Assembly: GCF_001996165.1 (NCBI RefSeq) | Contig: NZ_MUFP01000004.1 | Span: forward strand, 35,182 to 79,289 | Origin: Salinivibrio proteolyticus | GTDB lineage: Bacteria; Pseudomonadota; Gammaproteobacteria; Enterobacterales; Vibrionaceae | DNA: 44,108 nt | Direction: 5' to 3' | In this document: positions 36,555-44,108 of the stretch, piece by piece | Numbering within the stretch: position 1 is the stretch's first letter | Layout of the letters: the number at the start of each line of letters is the position of its first letter | The notes under the pieces: generated by a model | Databases searched by the model: none | What the model saw: only the letters and a program-made list of their open reading frames with translations | Told to the model about the DNA's origin: nothing | Translations under genes and position numbers: made by a program

Positions 36555-38891
36555 ATGTCTTCTTCAATGTCACCGACTGCACGCAGCTTTTTAGCCACCA
36601 TGATTAGCCTGGCGCTCTATGGCCCAGCGCTTGCTTTTGCCAATGCGGATTCCGCCGACAAACCTTGCCCGGACAGCGAGGCGCGGTGTATTCCTCCCAG
36701 TAAACAAACGCAAGATGTGAACAACGCCCCAATTCGCGTTGTGGCTGATCGCGCCGAAGCCCAATCCAACGAAAAAGCCATTTACAGCGGCAATGTTGAG
36801 GTTACCCAAGGGCATCGTAAAATGACCGCGGATACCGCGACGCTGCGCGACCCTGAGCGTATTGTCACCGCCCAAGGCGATGTGGTCTTCAATGATGGGC
36901 AAATGATGGTGACCTCAGATTACCTGCAGGCCAACCTTGACACGGAAGACACCACACTCAACAACGCACAGTACAAAATGCTGTGTACACCGGGGCGCGG
37001 TGAAGCCAAACGGGTATTTAAAAATGGTACTACCTTCTATGAAATGGAAGACGGTACCTTTACCACCTGTCCGGATGAAGATAAAAGCTGGCGCTTTTCG
37101 GCTTCTAAAATCGAAAAAGAAGAAGACAGCCTGTTCGCCGACTTGTATCACCCCAAATTTGAGGTGATGAATGTGCCCGTCTTTTACCTGCCTTATTTGC
37201 GTGTACCGGTCGAGGATGGGCGCTTAACGGGTTTCCTCTATCCATCGGTGTCGTGGAGTGATCGCGACGGGGTTGAGCTAGAAACCCCGTTTTATTGGAA
37301 TATTCACCCACAACTTGATGCCACCATTACGCCGAAATACATGTCGGAGCGTGGCGTTCAGCTTAACACCAATATTCGTTATTTAGCGCCATTCGGATAC
37401 GGCTCGTTATATTCCGAGTACCTTCCTGACGACCAACTCAATCCTGAACTGGATGAGCGTTGGGGCTTCAACTGGAAACACAGTGGCGTCCAAGGTCACT
37501 GGCGCTATGAGGCCGATTACAGCAAAGTCAGCGATATTGCTTACTTTCAGAATATCGACTCCGATGTGGGTAAACGGGAAGACAATACCTTGCTACAAAC
37601 CGGCGAAATCAGCTATCGCGGGTTAGATTGGAATAGCACGGTACGTGTCCGAGATTTCCAAGCACTGACTGAGAATACCAGTGTCTATCGCCTCATGCCG
37701 CAGGTGGATCTCAATTACTATGCGCCGCAAACCTTAGGCTGGGCGGATATTAGCTTACCCGCACAATTGAGCGTGTTTGCCAGTGATGACCCGAACAAAC
37801 CTGAAGCCACCCGGACCCATTTGGCGCCGACCTTAAGCATTCCCTTCACGCGTCCTTGGTTTAGCGCCACCGCCGAAGCCAGCATGCTCTACACTCACTA
37901 CGATCAGCGCTTTAATAACGCCTCACCCGATGCTGAGTCGACCGCCAAACTGAGTAAGTCGGTCGAGCGGAAAATCCCTACATTGCGGTTACACTCAGGG
38001 CTGGTGCTTGAGCGTAATTTCTGGGCGATGGGGAGCAACTTTAGCCAAACCCTTGAGCCACAAGTTCAGTACTTGTATATCAAGGATGTCAATCAAAGTG
38101 ATATCTACAACCCGGTGAACTACAACGGGGGCGGATACGATACCGCACGCTTGCAAACCGATTACTATGGCCTATTCCGCGGTAATCAGTTCAGTAGTAT
38201 CGACTTTATCAATCCCGCTAACCAGCTCACCTACGGGGCTACCACGCGCTTTTACGACAGCGGTTATAAAGAGCGCTTTAACCTGTCGTTTGGTCAAATT
38301 TATTATTTTGATCGCTCCTCGGATGACGATGTGGATGCGTTCGACTATTCCGCGTGGGCGCTCGAAGGGGAAGCTAATTTCAACGATAATTTCTTTGTTC
38401 GCGGCTCCATGCAGTACGACAGCAACTTGAGTGAGTTGCAATTCGGTAACGCGATTGCTGAATATCGACAAAGCGGCTTTTACGCGCAAACCAGCTATCG
38501 TTACGTGGCGCAGGACTACATAGTGTCGACCTTGCCAAACCGAGATATCAGCAAGCTAACTGACGATGGGTTGTCGCAAGCAGGGATCGTGACAGGCTTC
38601 CCACTTTGGAATGGGCTGAGCTTTAAAGGGCAATACTGGCGCGATCTTACCCAAGATGTCATGCTGGAAAACCAGTTTAGCCTGACTTATCGCTCCGACT
38701 GCTGGGTCATTGGACTGAGCTACAATGAGTACTTGCTCTCGCGCTCTAACATCAACAGCGATCCTGAATACGACAACAACGTCACCCTCTCGTTTAGTCT
38801 GCTGGGTCTCGGCGCACAAAGCGGTTTCAATTTCAGTACAGACTCAGGAAACGCCCTTGGCTACCGCGATCCTTTTGCGCTGAAGAACTAA
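36555..38891 (+). CDS. lptD: LPS assembly outer-membrane protein LptD
   Basis: This 778-aa beta-barrel protein, with LptE, inserts lipopolysaccharide into the outer membrane. It has a signal peptide (SPTARSFLATMISLALYGPALAFA), the periplasmic OstA/LptA-like domain (about 55-190, RVVADRAEAQSNEKAIYSGNVEVTQG) and a large C-terminal barrel. Cysteines are at 38, 45, 144, 172 and 716; the C-terminal pair seen in E. coli (C724/C725) is reduced to one, in SDCW. Start is uncertain: ATG at 36555, directly after AGGA, or ATG at 36567, which has better spacing (12 bases); a GTG at 36525 is less likely. It opens the operon lptD-surA-pdxA-rsmA-apaG-apaH. Confidence 0.96.
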   Translation: MSSSMSPTARSFLATMISLALYGPALAFANADSADKPCPDSEARCIPPSKQTQDVNNAPIRVVADRAEAQSNEKAIYSGNVEVTQGHRKMTADTATLRDPERIVTAQGDVVFNDGQMMVTSDYLQANLDTEDTTLNNAQYKMLCTPGRGEAKRVFKNGTTFYEMEDGTFTTCPDEDKSWRFSASKIEKEEDSLFADLYHPKFEVMNVPVFYLPYLRVPVEDGRLTGFLYPSVSWSDRDGVELETPFYWNIHPQLDATITPKYMSERGVQLNTNIRYLAPFGYGSLYSEYLPDDQLNPELDERWGFNWKHSGVQGHWRYEADYSKVSDIAYFQNIDSDVGKREDNTLLQTGEISYRGLDWNSTVRVRDFQALTENTSVYRLMPQVDLNYYAPQTLGWADISLPAQLSVFASDDPNKPEATRTHLAPTLSIPFTRPWFSATAEASMLYTHYDQRFNNASPDAESTAKLSKSVERKIPTLRLHSGLVLERNFWAMGSNFSQTLEPQVQYLYIKDVNQSDIYNPVNYNGGGYDTARLQTDYYGLFRGNQFSSIDFINPANQLTYGATTRFYDSGYKERFNLSFGQIYYFDRSSDDDVDAFDYSAWALEGEANFNDNFFVRGSMQYDSNLSELQFGNAIAEYRQSGFYAQTSYRYVAQDYIVSTLPNRDISKLTDDGLSQAGIVTGFPLWNGLSFKGQYWRDLTQDVMLENQFSLTYRSDCWVIGLSYNEYLLSRSNINSDPEYDNNVTLSFSLLGLGAQSGFNFSTDSGNALGYRDPFALKN

Positions 38892-38945
38892 CACGGCGCA
38901 CTGTGGTCTGGACAGTAGAACGATTTTTTTAGAAGTGGACAAAGC

Positions 38946-40241
38946 ATGAACAAATGGAGTCACGCCCTCATCACTGGCGTTTTAGTGTTGCTTACACCTT
39001 TTTCCCACGCAGCGCCCAAAGAGCTGGATAGCGTGGTCGCTGTAGTTAACGACGGGGTTGTGCTGAACAGTGATATGGAAGCCATGCGTCGCACCGTGAC
39101 CCTGAACGCACAACAAAATGAGCGTCAATTGCCGCCAGCTTCTGTGTTGGAAGAGCAAATGCGCGAACGCTTAATTGTTGAAGAGCTGCAATTACAAGAA
39201 GCGAAGCGTTTAGGCATTCAAATTGACGATAGCCAGCTACAGCAGGCAATTACTAATATCGCCAAAGAACAGTCGCTGAGCCTTGATGAGCTGCGCAAAC
39301 AAGTTAGCGCGCAAGGTACCTCTTGGGCGCAATACCGCGAACAAGTGCGCCGCGAGCTGACAATTTCAGAAGCACGCAATGCCCAAGTGCGTCGTCGGAT
39401 CAGTATTTTGCCGCAAGAAGTCGAATCCTTGGCTAAACAACTGAACGAACAGCAATTGCAAAAAGTGCGCTACAAGCTGTCTCACATCCAACTAAAGCTG
39501 GATGATGACGCGGATAAAGCCACGCGCGAAGCCGTGAAAAAGCAAGCATTTGAGCTTGTCGACAAACTACGCCACGGTGGAAAAGTTGCTGATTTGGCCA
39601 TGGCATACTCGAAAGGGCCGAAAGCGCTCGACGGGGGAGATTGGGGCTGGCTACGTTTAGAGGAAATGCCAACCATCTTTGCCGACCAGATCAGTAACCA
39701 AGGGAAAGATGCCATTATTGGCCCCTTCCGCAGTGGTGTGGGCTACCATATTCTTAAAATCACCGATGTAGAAGGACTCGAGACCGTCGCGGTGACAGAG
39801 GTAAAAGCGCGTCATATTTTGATTAAGCCATCGATTGTCCTTAGTGACAAAGGTGCGCAAAAAGAGCTGAATGACATCATCGCCCAGATCAAACGGGGTG
39901 ATCAGAGTTTTGCCGATTTGGCCAAACAGTACAGTGATGACCCAGGCTCGGCCGTCAATGGGGGTGACTTAGGCTGGTCAACCACAGATGTCTATGTCCC
40001 TGCCTTTAAAGCCAAAGTGGATGCCCTTCCACAAGGCCAGATCAGCGAGCCATTCAAAACGGTACATGGCTGGCATATTGTCGAAGTCACCGACCGTCGC
40101 GAAGTAGATAAAACCGATGCAGCGGTTAAAAACCGAGCCTATCGTATGCTGTTTAACCGCAAGTTTAACGAAGAAGCACAAGCATGGTTGCAAGAGTTAC
40201 GCGCCGGTGCGTACGTTGAGGTACTCGGCGATGACCGTTAA
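38946..40241 (+). CDS. surA: Periplasmic chaperone and peptidyl-prolyl isomerase SurA
   Basis: This 431-aa protein escorts outer-membrane proteins, including LptD, across the periplasm. It has a signal peptide ([24 protein letters not shown]), a SurA N-terminal chaperone domain ([22 protein letters not shown]), two parvulin domains (about 170-270 and 280-385; the second with the clear [13 protein letters not shown] and [23 protein letters not shown] motifs) and a C-terminal helix. Length matches E. coli SurA (428 aa). The ribosome binding site is weak. It overlaps pdxA by 11 bases. Confidence 0.97.
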   Translation: MNKWSHALITGVLVLLTPFSHAAPKELDSVVAVVNDGVVLNSDMEAMRRTVTLNAQQNERQLPPASVLEEQMRERLIVEELQLQEAKRLGIQIDDSQLQQAITNIAKEQSLSLDELRKQVSAQGTSWAQYREQVRRELTISEARNAQVRRRISILPQEVESLAKQLNEQQLQKVRYKLSHIQLKLDDDADKATREAVKKQAFELVDKLRHGGKVADLAMAYSKGPKALDGGDWGWLRLEEMPTIFADQISNQGKDAIIGPFRSGVGYHILKITDVEGLETVAVTEVKARHILIKPSIVLSDKGAQKELNDIIAQIKRGDQSFADLAKQYSDDPGSAVNGGDLGWSTTDVYVPAFKAKVDALPQGQISEPFKTVHGWHIVEVTDRREVDKTDAAVKNRAYRMLFNRKFNEEAQAWLQELRAGAYVEVLGDDR

Positions 40242-41217
40242 GCGTATTGCCATCACCCCAGGAGAACCTGCGGGGATTGGCCCTGATTTAATTTTAGCGA
40301 TGGCACAGCATCCTTGGCCACACCAACTGGTGGTGGTGGCCAATCGAGACATGTTGGCAGCGCGCGCCAAAACACTTGGCCTATCAGTTACGCTTGAGCA
40401 CTACGACACCACGCAGCCAGCCACGCCACACCAAGCCGGTACGCTGATTGTCGAGGATATACCACTCGGCGCGCCTGTAGTGGCGGGCCGCTTAGATGAA
40501 GCCAATGGCCGCTACGTGCTTGAGACACTGACACGCGCCGCTGAAGGGAATCTCAACGGCGAATTTGCTGCCATTGTCACTGGCCCCGTTCATAAAGGCA
40601 TTATCAACCGTGCTGGCGTGTCATTTAGCGGTCATACTGAGTTTTTTGCTCAACACGCGAACGTCAATCAGGTCGTGATGATGCTGGCCACTGAAGGCTT
40701 GCGTGTCGCACTCGTGACTACCCATATCCCGCTCGCCTACGTCGCCAAAGCGATCACCCGAGAGCGCCTGCATGACGTGATTGCGATTTTGCATCAAGAC
40801 TTGCAAGAGAAATTCGCCATCAAGCAGCCGCGTATTTATATCTGTGGTCTCAACCCGCACGCTGGGGAAGACGGCTGTCTTGGTCGCGAAGAAATTGACA
40901 TCATTGAACCTGCGCTCGACGAGTTACGCGAGCAAGGGATCGACTTGGTCGGCCCGCTCCCTGCTGATACGCTTTTCCAAGAGAAATATCTGCAAGATGC
41001 CGATGCTGTACTGGCGATGTATCACGACCAAGGCTTACCTGTGTTAAAATTCAAAGGATTTGGGCGCTCAGTGAATATCACCTTGGGTCTCCCTTTCATC
41101 AGAACATCAGTAGATCATGGTACCGCACTGGATTTAGCAGGTACTGGTACGGCGGATACAGGAAGCCTGCGGACGGCCATCTCCCACGCCATTGAATTAG
41201 TAGATAGCAAAGCATGA
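40231..41217 (+). CDS. pdxA: 4-hydroxythreonine-4-phosphate dehydrogenase
   Basis: This 328-aa NAD-dependent enzyme acts in pyridoxal 5'-phosphate synthesis, oxidising 4-phosphohydroxy-L-threonine. It starts [23 protein letters not shown] and shows the metal-binding histidines in [10 protein letters not shown] and the [45 protein letters not shown] region. The ATG at 40231 follows GAGGT and lies within the last 11 bases of surA; the longer open frame upstream overlaps surA and is not credible. The stop overlaps the rsmA start (ATGA), giving a tightly coupled chain. Confidence 0.97.
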   Translation: MTVKRIAITPGEPAGIGPDLILAMAQHPWPHQLVVVANRDMLAARAKTLGLSVTLEHYDTTQPATPHQAGTLIVEDIPLGAPVVAGRLDEANGRYVLETLTRAAEGNLNGEFAAIVTGPVHKGIINRAGVSFSGHTEFFAQHANVNQVVMMLATEGLRVALVTTHIPLAYVAKAITRERLHDVIAILHQDLQEKFAIKQPRIYICGLNPHAGEDGCLGREEIDIIEPALDELREQGIDLVGPLPADTLFQEKYLQDADAVLAMYHDQGLPVLKFKGFGRSVNITLGLPFIRTSVDHGTALDLAGTGTADTGSLRTAISHAIELVDSKA

Positions 41218-42020
41218 GCGATAAAGTCCACCAAGGCCACCGCGCCAGAAAACGTTTCGGACAAAACTTCCTAAACGACCCTTACATCATTGGCGGCATT
41301 GTTTCGGCCATCAATCCGCAATCCGGTGAAAATCTGGTTGAGATTGGTCCGGGACTGGGCGCGTTGACTGAGCCTGTCACCGAGCAAGTGGATCATTTAA
41401 ACGTGGTCGAGCTTGACCGCGATCTGGCCGCTCGCCTGCGTAGTCACCCATTTATGGCCAGCAAGTTAACCGTTCACGAAGCGGATGCGATGCAGTTTGA
41501 TTTTGCCGAGCTTGCCAAGCAAGGGCCTTTGCGAATTTTCGGTAATCTGCCTTACAACGTATCGACCCCTTTGATGTTCCATCTGTTTTCATTTGCAGGC
41601 CATGTGCAAGACATGCACTTCATGTTGCAAAAGGAAGTGGTAAACCGCTTGGCGGCGGGTCCAGGAACCAAAGCGTACGGTCGATTGACCGTTATGGCGC
41701 AATATTACTGTCAGGTCATTCCGGTACTAGAAGTACCACCCAGCGCGTTTAAACCTGCGCCTAAAGTGGACTCGGCTGTGGTGCGTCTGGTCCCACACAA
41801 AACGTTGCCGTACCCTGCAACGAGCATGCAATGGTTAGAGCGCGTTTGTCGTGAGGGCTTCAACCAACGCCGTAAAACCATACGTAACGGTTTCAAATCC
41901 CTGGTGAGTGTGGACACACTGACTGAGCTCGGTATTGACCCTAGTTTGCGACCGGAGCATTTGACGCTGGCGCAGTTTGTCAGCTTGGCAAACTGGCTGG
42001 ACGCCAACCATCAACAATAA
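41214..42020 (+). CDS. rsmA: 16S rRNA dimethyladenosine transferase RsmA (KsgA)
   Basis: This 268-aa S-adenosylmethionine-dependent enzyme dimethylates two adjacent adenines (1518 and 1519) near the 3' end of 16S rRNA during small-subunit assembly. Motif I is [14 protein letters not shown], the acidic [12 protein letters not shown] follows, and the catalytic NLPY is in [16 protein letters not shown]. The N-terminal [10 protein letters not shown] is typical. The start overlaps the pdxA stop by four bases. The downstream apaG begins 14 bases after its stop. Confidence 0.98.
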   Translation: MSDKVHQGHRARKRFGQNFLNDPYIIGGIVSAINPQSGENLVEIGPGLGALTEPVTEQVDHLNVVELDRDLAARLRSHPFMASKLTVHEADAMQFDFAELAKQGPLRIFGNLPYNVSTPLMFHLFSFAGHVQDMHFMLQKEVVNRLAAGPGTKAYGRLTVMAQYYCQVIPVLEVPPSAFKPAPKVDSAVVRLVPHKTLPYPATSMQWLERVCREGFNQRRKTIRNGFKSLVSVDTLTELGIDPSLRPEHLTLAQFVSLANWLDANHQQ

Positions 42021-42034
42021 ACAGGAGCCTTGAC

Positions 42035-42418
42035 TTGCAAGCCACCGATAACCCGCAATTCGAGATTAATATCGCGACCCAATACGTCGAAGATCAATCC
42101 GAGCCGGACAACGAGCGCTTTGTGTTTTCTTACACCGTCACCATTAAAAACCAAGGTGATGCGCCCGCACAGTTGATGCGACGCAAGTGGTTAATCACAG
42201 ATGCCAACGGTAAAGAGCTCGAGATTGAGGGCGAAGGCGTGGTGGGAGAACAACCCAGTATTGCCGCGGGGGAAAAGTATACCTATACCAGTGGCACCAT
42301 CATTGAAACGCCTGTAGGCGTGATGCAGGGTTTCTACACCATGCAAGATCAAGCCGATAACCAGTTTAAAGTGGAAATTGAGCCGTTCCGCCTCGCGCTC
42401 CCTAACATTCTTCACTAA
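42035..42418 (+). CDS. apaG: ApaG protein (TTG start)
   Basis: This 127-aa single-domain beta-sandwich protein is almost co-linear with E. coli ApaG (125 aa): QYVEDQSEPDNERFVFSYTVTIKNQGDAPAQL, then ITDANGKELEIEGEGVVGEQP and YTSGTIIETPVGVMQGFYTM. Its biochemical role is not settled; it binds phosphate-rich ligands in some species. The start codon is TTG with AGGAG seven bases upstream; no ATG is present in frame near the start, so TTG is real rather than a guess. Rare initiation may lower its yield relative to its operon neighbours. Confidence 0.95.
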   Translation: MQATDNPQFEINIATQYVEDQSEPDNERFVFSYTVTIKNQGDAPAQLMRRKWLITDANGKELEIEGEGVVGEQPSIAAGEKYTYTSGTIIETPVGVMQGFYTMQDQADNQFKVEIEPFRLALPNILH

Positions 42419-42439
42419 CGTCCCTCAAGGAGGCCACAC

Positions 42440-43270
42440 ATGGCTACCTATCTTATCGGGGATATTCAAGGTTGTTACCAAGAACTGCGCGCGCTGTTGG
42501 CGCGCGTTGATTTCTCCCCCACTCACGATACCCTCTATGTCGCGGGTGATTTGGTCGCTCGCGGAGCGGATTCCTTATCCGTGTTGCGCTATCTTCATTC
42601 GCTCGGCGCGTCGGCCAAGATAGTCCTTGGCAACCACGATCTGCATCTATTAGCCGTTGCACACGGGATTAAACCGGCCAAGCCAAAAGACCGTACCCAG
42701 CCGATCCTCGACGCGCCAGACCGAGAAACATTGCTTCAATGGTTAGCGGCCCAGCCTCTGTTAATCGACGAATCAGAGCGAGACGACGGTGGCTTTTTGC
42801 TGACCCACGCGGGGATTAGCCCACAATGGGATAAAGCGACGGCTGTCGCCTGCGCGCGAGAAGTCGAAGCCATACTGCACAGCAATGAGCAAGCGTGGTT
42901 ATTACGACATATGTATGCGGATCAACCCGATCACTGGGAGGAAACGCTGGAAGGCCTGCCTCGCTACCGCTATATCATCAATAGTTTGACCCGGATGCGA
43001 TTTTGCTGGCCCGATGGTCGCCTCGATATGCAATGCAAGTTGCCTCCTGCGAAAGCGGCAGACACGGGTCTCATCCCTTGGTTTGAGGTGGCGCGCCAAC
43101 AACCACTGGGACACGCGATTGTGTTTGGCCATTGGGCGGCTTTAGGGGGAACCATCCAGCCCGGCTTATACGGACTGGATACCGGCTGTGTTTGGGGCGG
43201 TGAGTTAACCTTGCTGCGTTGGGAAGACAAGGTTTGCTTTACCCAGCCAGCGCTCAGTGACGGTGCTTAA
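42440..43270 (+). CDS. apaH: Bis(5'-nucleosyl)-tetraphosphatase, symmetrical
   Basis: This 276-aa metallophosphoesterase splits diadenosine tetraphosphate into two ADP and in E. coli also removes Np4 caps from RNA. It shows the metal motifs [21 protein letters not shown] and [10 protein letters not shown], and the later histidines in [11 protein letters not shown] and [17 protein letters not shown] lies before the ATG. It is the last gene of the lptD operon; its stop overlaps the stop of folA on the other strand by four bases. Confidence 0.97.
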   Translation: MATYLIGDIQGCYQELRALLARVDFSPTHDTLYVAGDLVARGADSLSVLRYLHSLGASAKIVLGNHDLHLLAVAHGIKPAKPKDRTQPILDAPDRETLLQWLAAQPLLIDESERDDGGFLLTHAGISPQWDKATAVACAREVEAILHSNEQAWLLRHMYADQPDHWEETLEGLPRYRYIINSLTRMRFCWPDGRLDMQCKLPPAKAADTGLIPWFEVARQQPLGHAIVFGHWAALGGTIQPGLYGLDTGCVWGGELTLLRWEDKVCFTQPALSDGA

Positions 43271-43749
43271 CCACGCTCCCAAACCGTAAAAGTCAGTGGG
43301 TGGGCGTTTTTCTCGTCCGGTGCATGAGTTTCACTGGCCACTTGCGTCCACCCTTCACCCCAATCAGGGAAACGAGTATCGCCTTCAACATGGGTGTCGA
43401 TAAAGGTGAGATACAAGCGATCCGCGCGCGGTAAAAACGCGTCATAAATGGTCCCACCGCCAATCACCATCACCTCAGCCACATCACCCACCGCGGCCAG
43501 CGCCTGCTCAGGTGAAGCGACCACGGTCACGCCGTCTGGTTGATAGTCAGGATCGCGGCTGATCACAATATTGGTACGCTTTGGTAAAGGGCGGCCAATC
43601 GACTCAAAGGTTTTACGCCCCATCACCACAGGATGCCCTAGGGTGGTGCGCTTAAACCACGCTAAATCAGCCGGCAAATGCCAAGGCATCTGGTTATCTT
43701 TTCCAATTACTCGGTCTTTTGCCATTGCGGCAATTAAGCTGACTCGCAT
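43267..43749 (-). CDS. folA: Dihydrofolate reductase
   Basis: This 160-aa enzyme reduces dihydrofolate to tetrahydrofolate with NADPH, and is the trimethoprim target. It starts [56 protein letters not shown], with the catalytic acidic residue in DLAWFK (D28) and the NADPH-binding MGRKTFES and [12 protein letters not shown] motifs. Length equals the E. coli protein (159 aa). It converges on apaH with overlapping stop codons, so no terminator exists between them. Confidence 0.98.
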   Translation of the reverse strand: MRVSLIAAMAKDRVIGKDNQMPWHLPADLAWFKRTTLGHPVVMGRKTFESIGRPLPKRTNIVISRDPDYQPDGVTVVASPEQALAAVGDVAEVMVIGGGTIYDAFLPRADRLYLTFIDTHVEGDTRFPDWGEGWTQVASETHAPDEKNAHPLTFTVWERG

Positions 43750-43767
43750 TACGCTGGCCTCATTGAA

Positions 43768-44108
43768 TTAAATCACTGGTCGGCGACGATAAAATAATAA
43801 CCCCGGCATCGCAAGACCAATGGCTAATGCGGCCAAGATAAACCCAGCGCTAATCAAATTCTCCATCAAGCTGGCCCACAAGGCCGGCGTGTATCCTTGG
43901 TTATTGATAGTCACCAAGGCGATCATCGCTTTAAACGCGTAAACGCCGGGGATCATGGGAATAATGGCGGCGACGGTAAATACCTTAGGATGGGCCAGAA
44001 AGCGCTGAGACCAATACACCCCTAAAAAACCGATGGTGGTTGCGCCCGCAAGCGTAGCCCATTCGATAGCCATGCCCGACTCCATCAACACAAACCTTAG
44101 CCCATGAC
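43768..44108 (-). CDS. yjjB: Threonine/serine exporter family protein YjjB, 5' end outside window
   Basis: The visible 113 residues match the C-terminal two-thirds of E. coli YjjB (157 aa), the small ThrE-type inner-membrane subunit that works with YjjP in succinate/organic-acid or amino-acid export. The reading frame stays open to the window edge, where residues HGLRFVLMESGMAIEW align with the E. coli HGSRMILMTSGLNIEW, so the true start lies beyond 44108; an internal TTG at 44091 is not the start. Three or four membrane segments are visible, with the conserved RFLAHPKVFTVAAIIPMIPGVYAFKAM. It ends 18 bases from the folA start. Confidence 0.92.
   Translation of the reverse strand, partial: HGLRFVLMESGMAIEWATLAGATTIGFLGVYWSQRFLAHPKVFTVAAIIPMIPGVYAFKAMIALVTINNQGYTPALWASLMENLISAGFILAALAIGLAMPGLLFYRRRPVI

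Overview
The window is ordinary chromosomal DNA of a gammaproteobacterium, almost certainly Vibrionaceae. Gene families, operon orders (lptD-surA-pdxA-rsmA-apaG-apaH, leuABCD with a leu leader peptide, ilvIH beside an acyl-CoA ligase, an MJ1255/VC2487-type glycosyltransferase) and protein sequences all point there. Base composition looks close to 50% GC by eye, which would suit Salinivibrio or Grimontia better than typical Vibrio; the genus is inference. I see no insertion sequence, prophage, tRNA, rRNA or CRISPR array. Two genes are cut by the window edges: imuC/dnaE2 at the left and a yjjB-like exporter subunit at the right.

Layout. 1-3279 (minus): SOS mutagenesis operon imuA-imuB-imuC behind a LexA box. 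3374-4837 (minus): periplasmic-sensor diguanylate cyclase. 5390-6802: pyruvate kinase I, followed by a GntR-type regulator. 7893-12135: trehalose locus treR-treB-treC with paired TreR operators. 12196-18424 (minus): ilvIH, an acyl-CoA ligase and a coupled PAP2 phosphatase/glycosyltransferase pair. 18739-23657: leucine operon leuL-leuABCD with a readable attenuator. 23777-24568: DUF547 lipid-envelope-type secreted protein of unknown role. 24612-28040: TPP riboswitch and thiBPQ thiamine transporter, then a second GGDEF protein (28108-29112). 29149-30522 (minus): PhoH-like PIN-ATPase, divergent from rapA (30834-33743), followed by rluA and a D-2-hydroxyacid dehydrogenase. 35579-36412 (minus): djlA, divergent from the outer-membrane/ribosome operon lptD-surA-pdxA-rsmA-apaG-apaH (36555-43270). 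folA and yjjB (minus) close the window.

How the parts work together. The leucine and ilvIH operons supply branched-chain amino acids; leu is controlled by a leader peptide whose final codons are themselves the antiterminator strand. treB/treC import and cleave trehalose, feeding glycolysis and pyruvate kinase; Cra-like sites lie upstream of pyk. lptD and surA belong to outer-membrane assembly, and rsmA, rluA and rapA act on rRNA or RNA polymerase.

I did not find a convincing undescribed multi-gene system. The most unusual sequence-level observations are a LexA operator nested inside a mirrored imuA start region, a compact leu attenuator, a TPP riboswitch whose P1 strand can pair with the expression platform, a perfect 20-bp palindrome between treB and treC, and an overlooked 52-aa single-pass membrane ORF.
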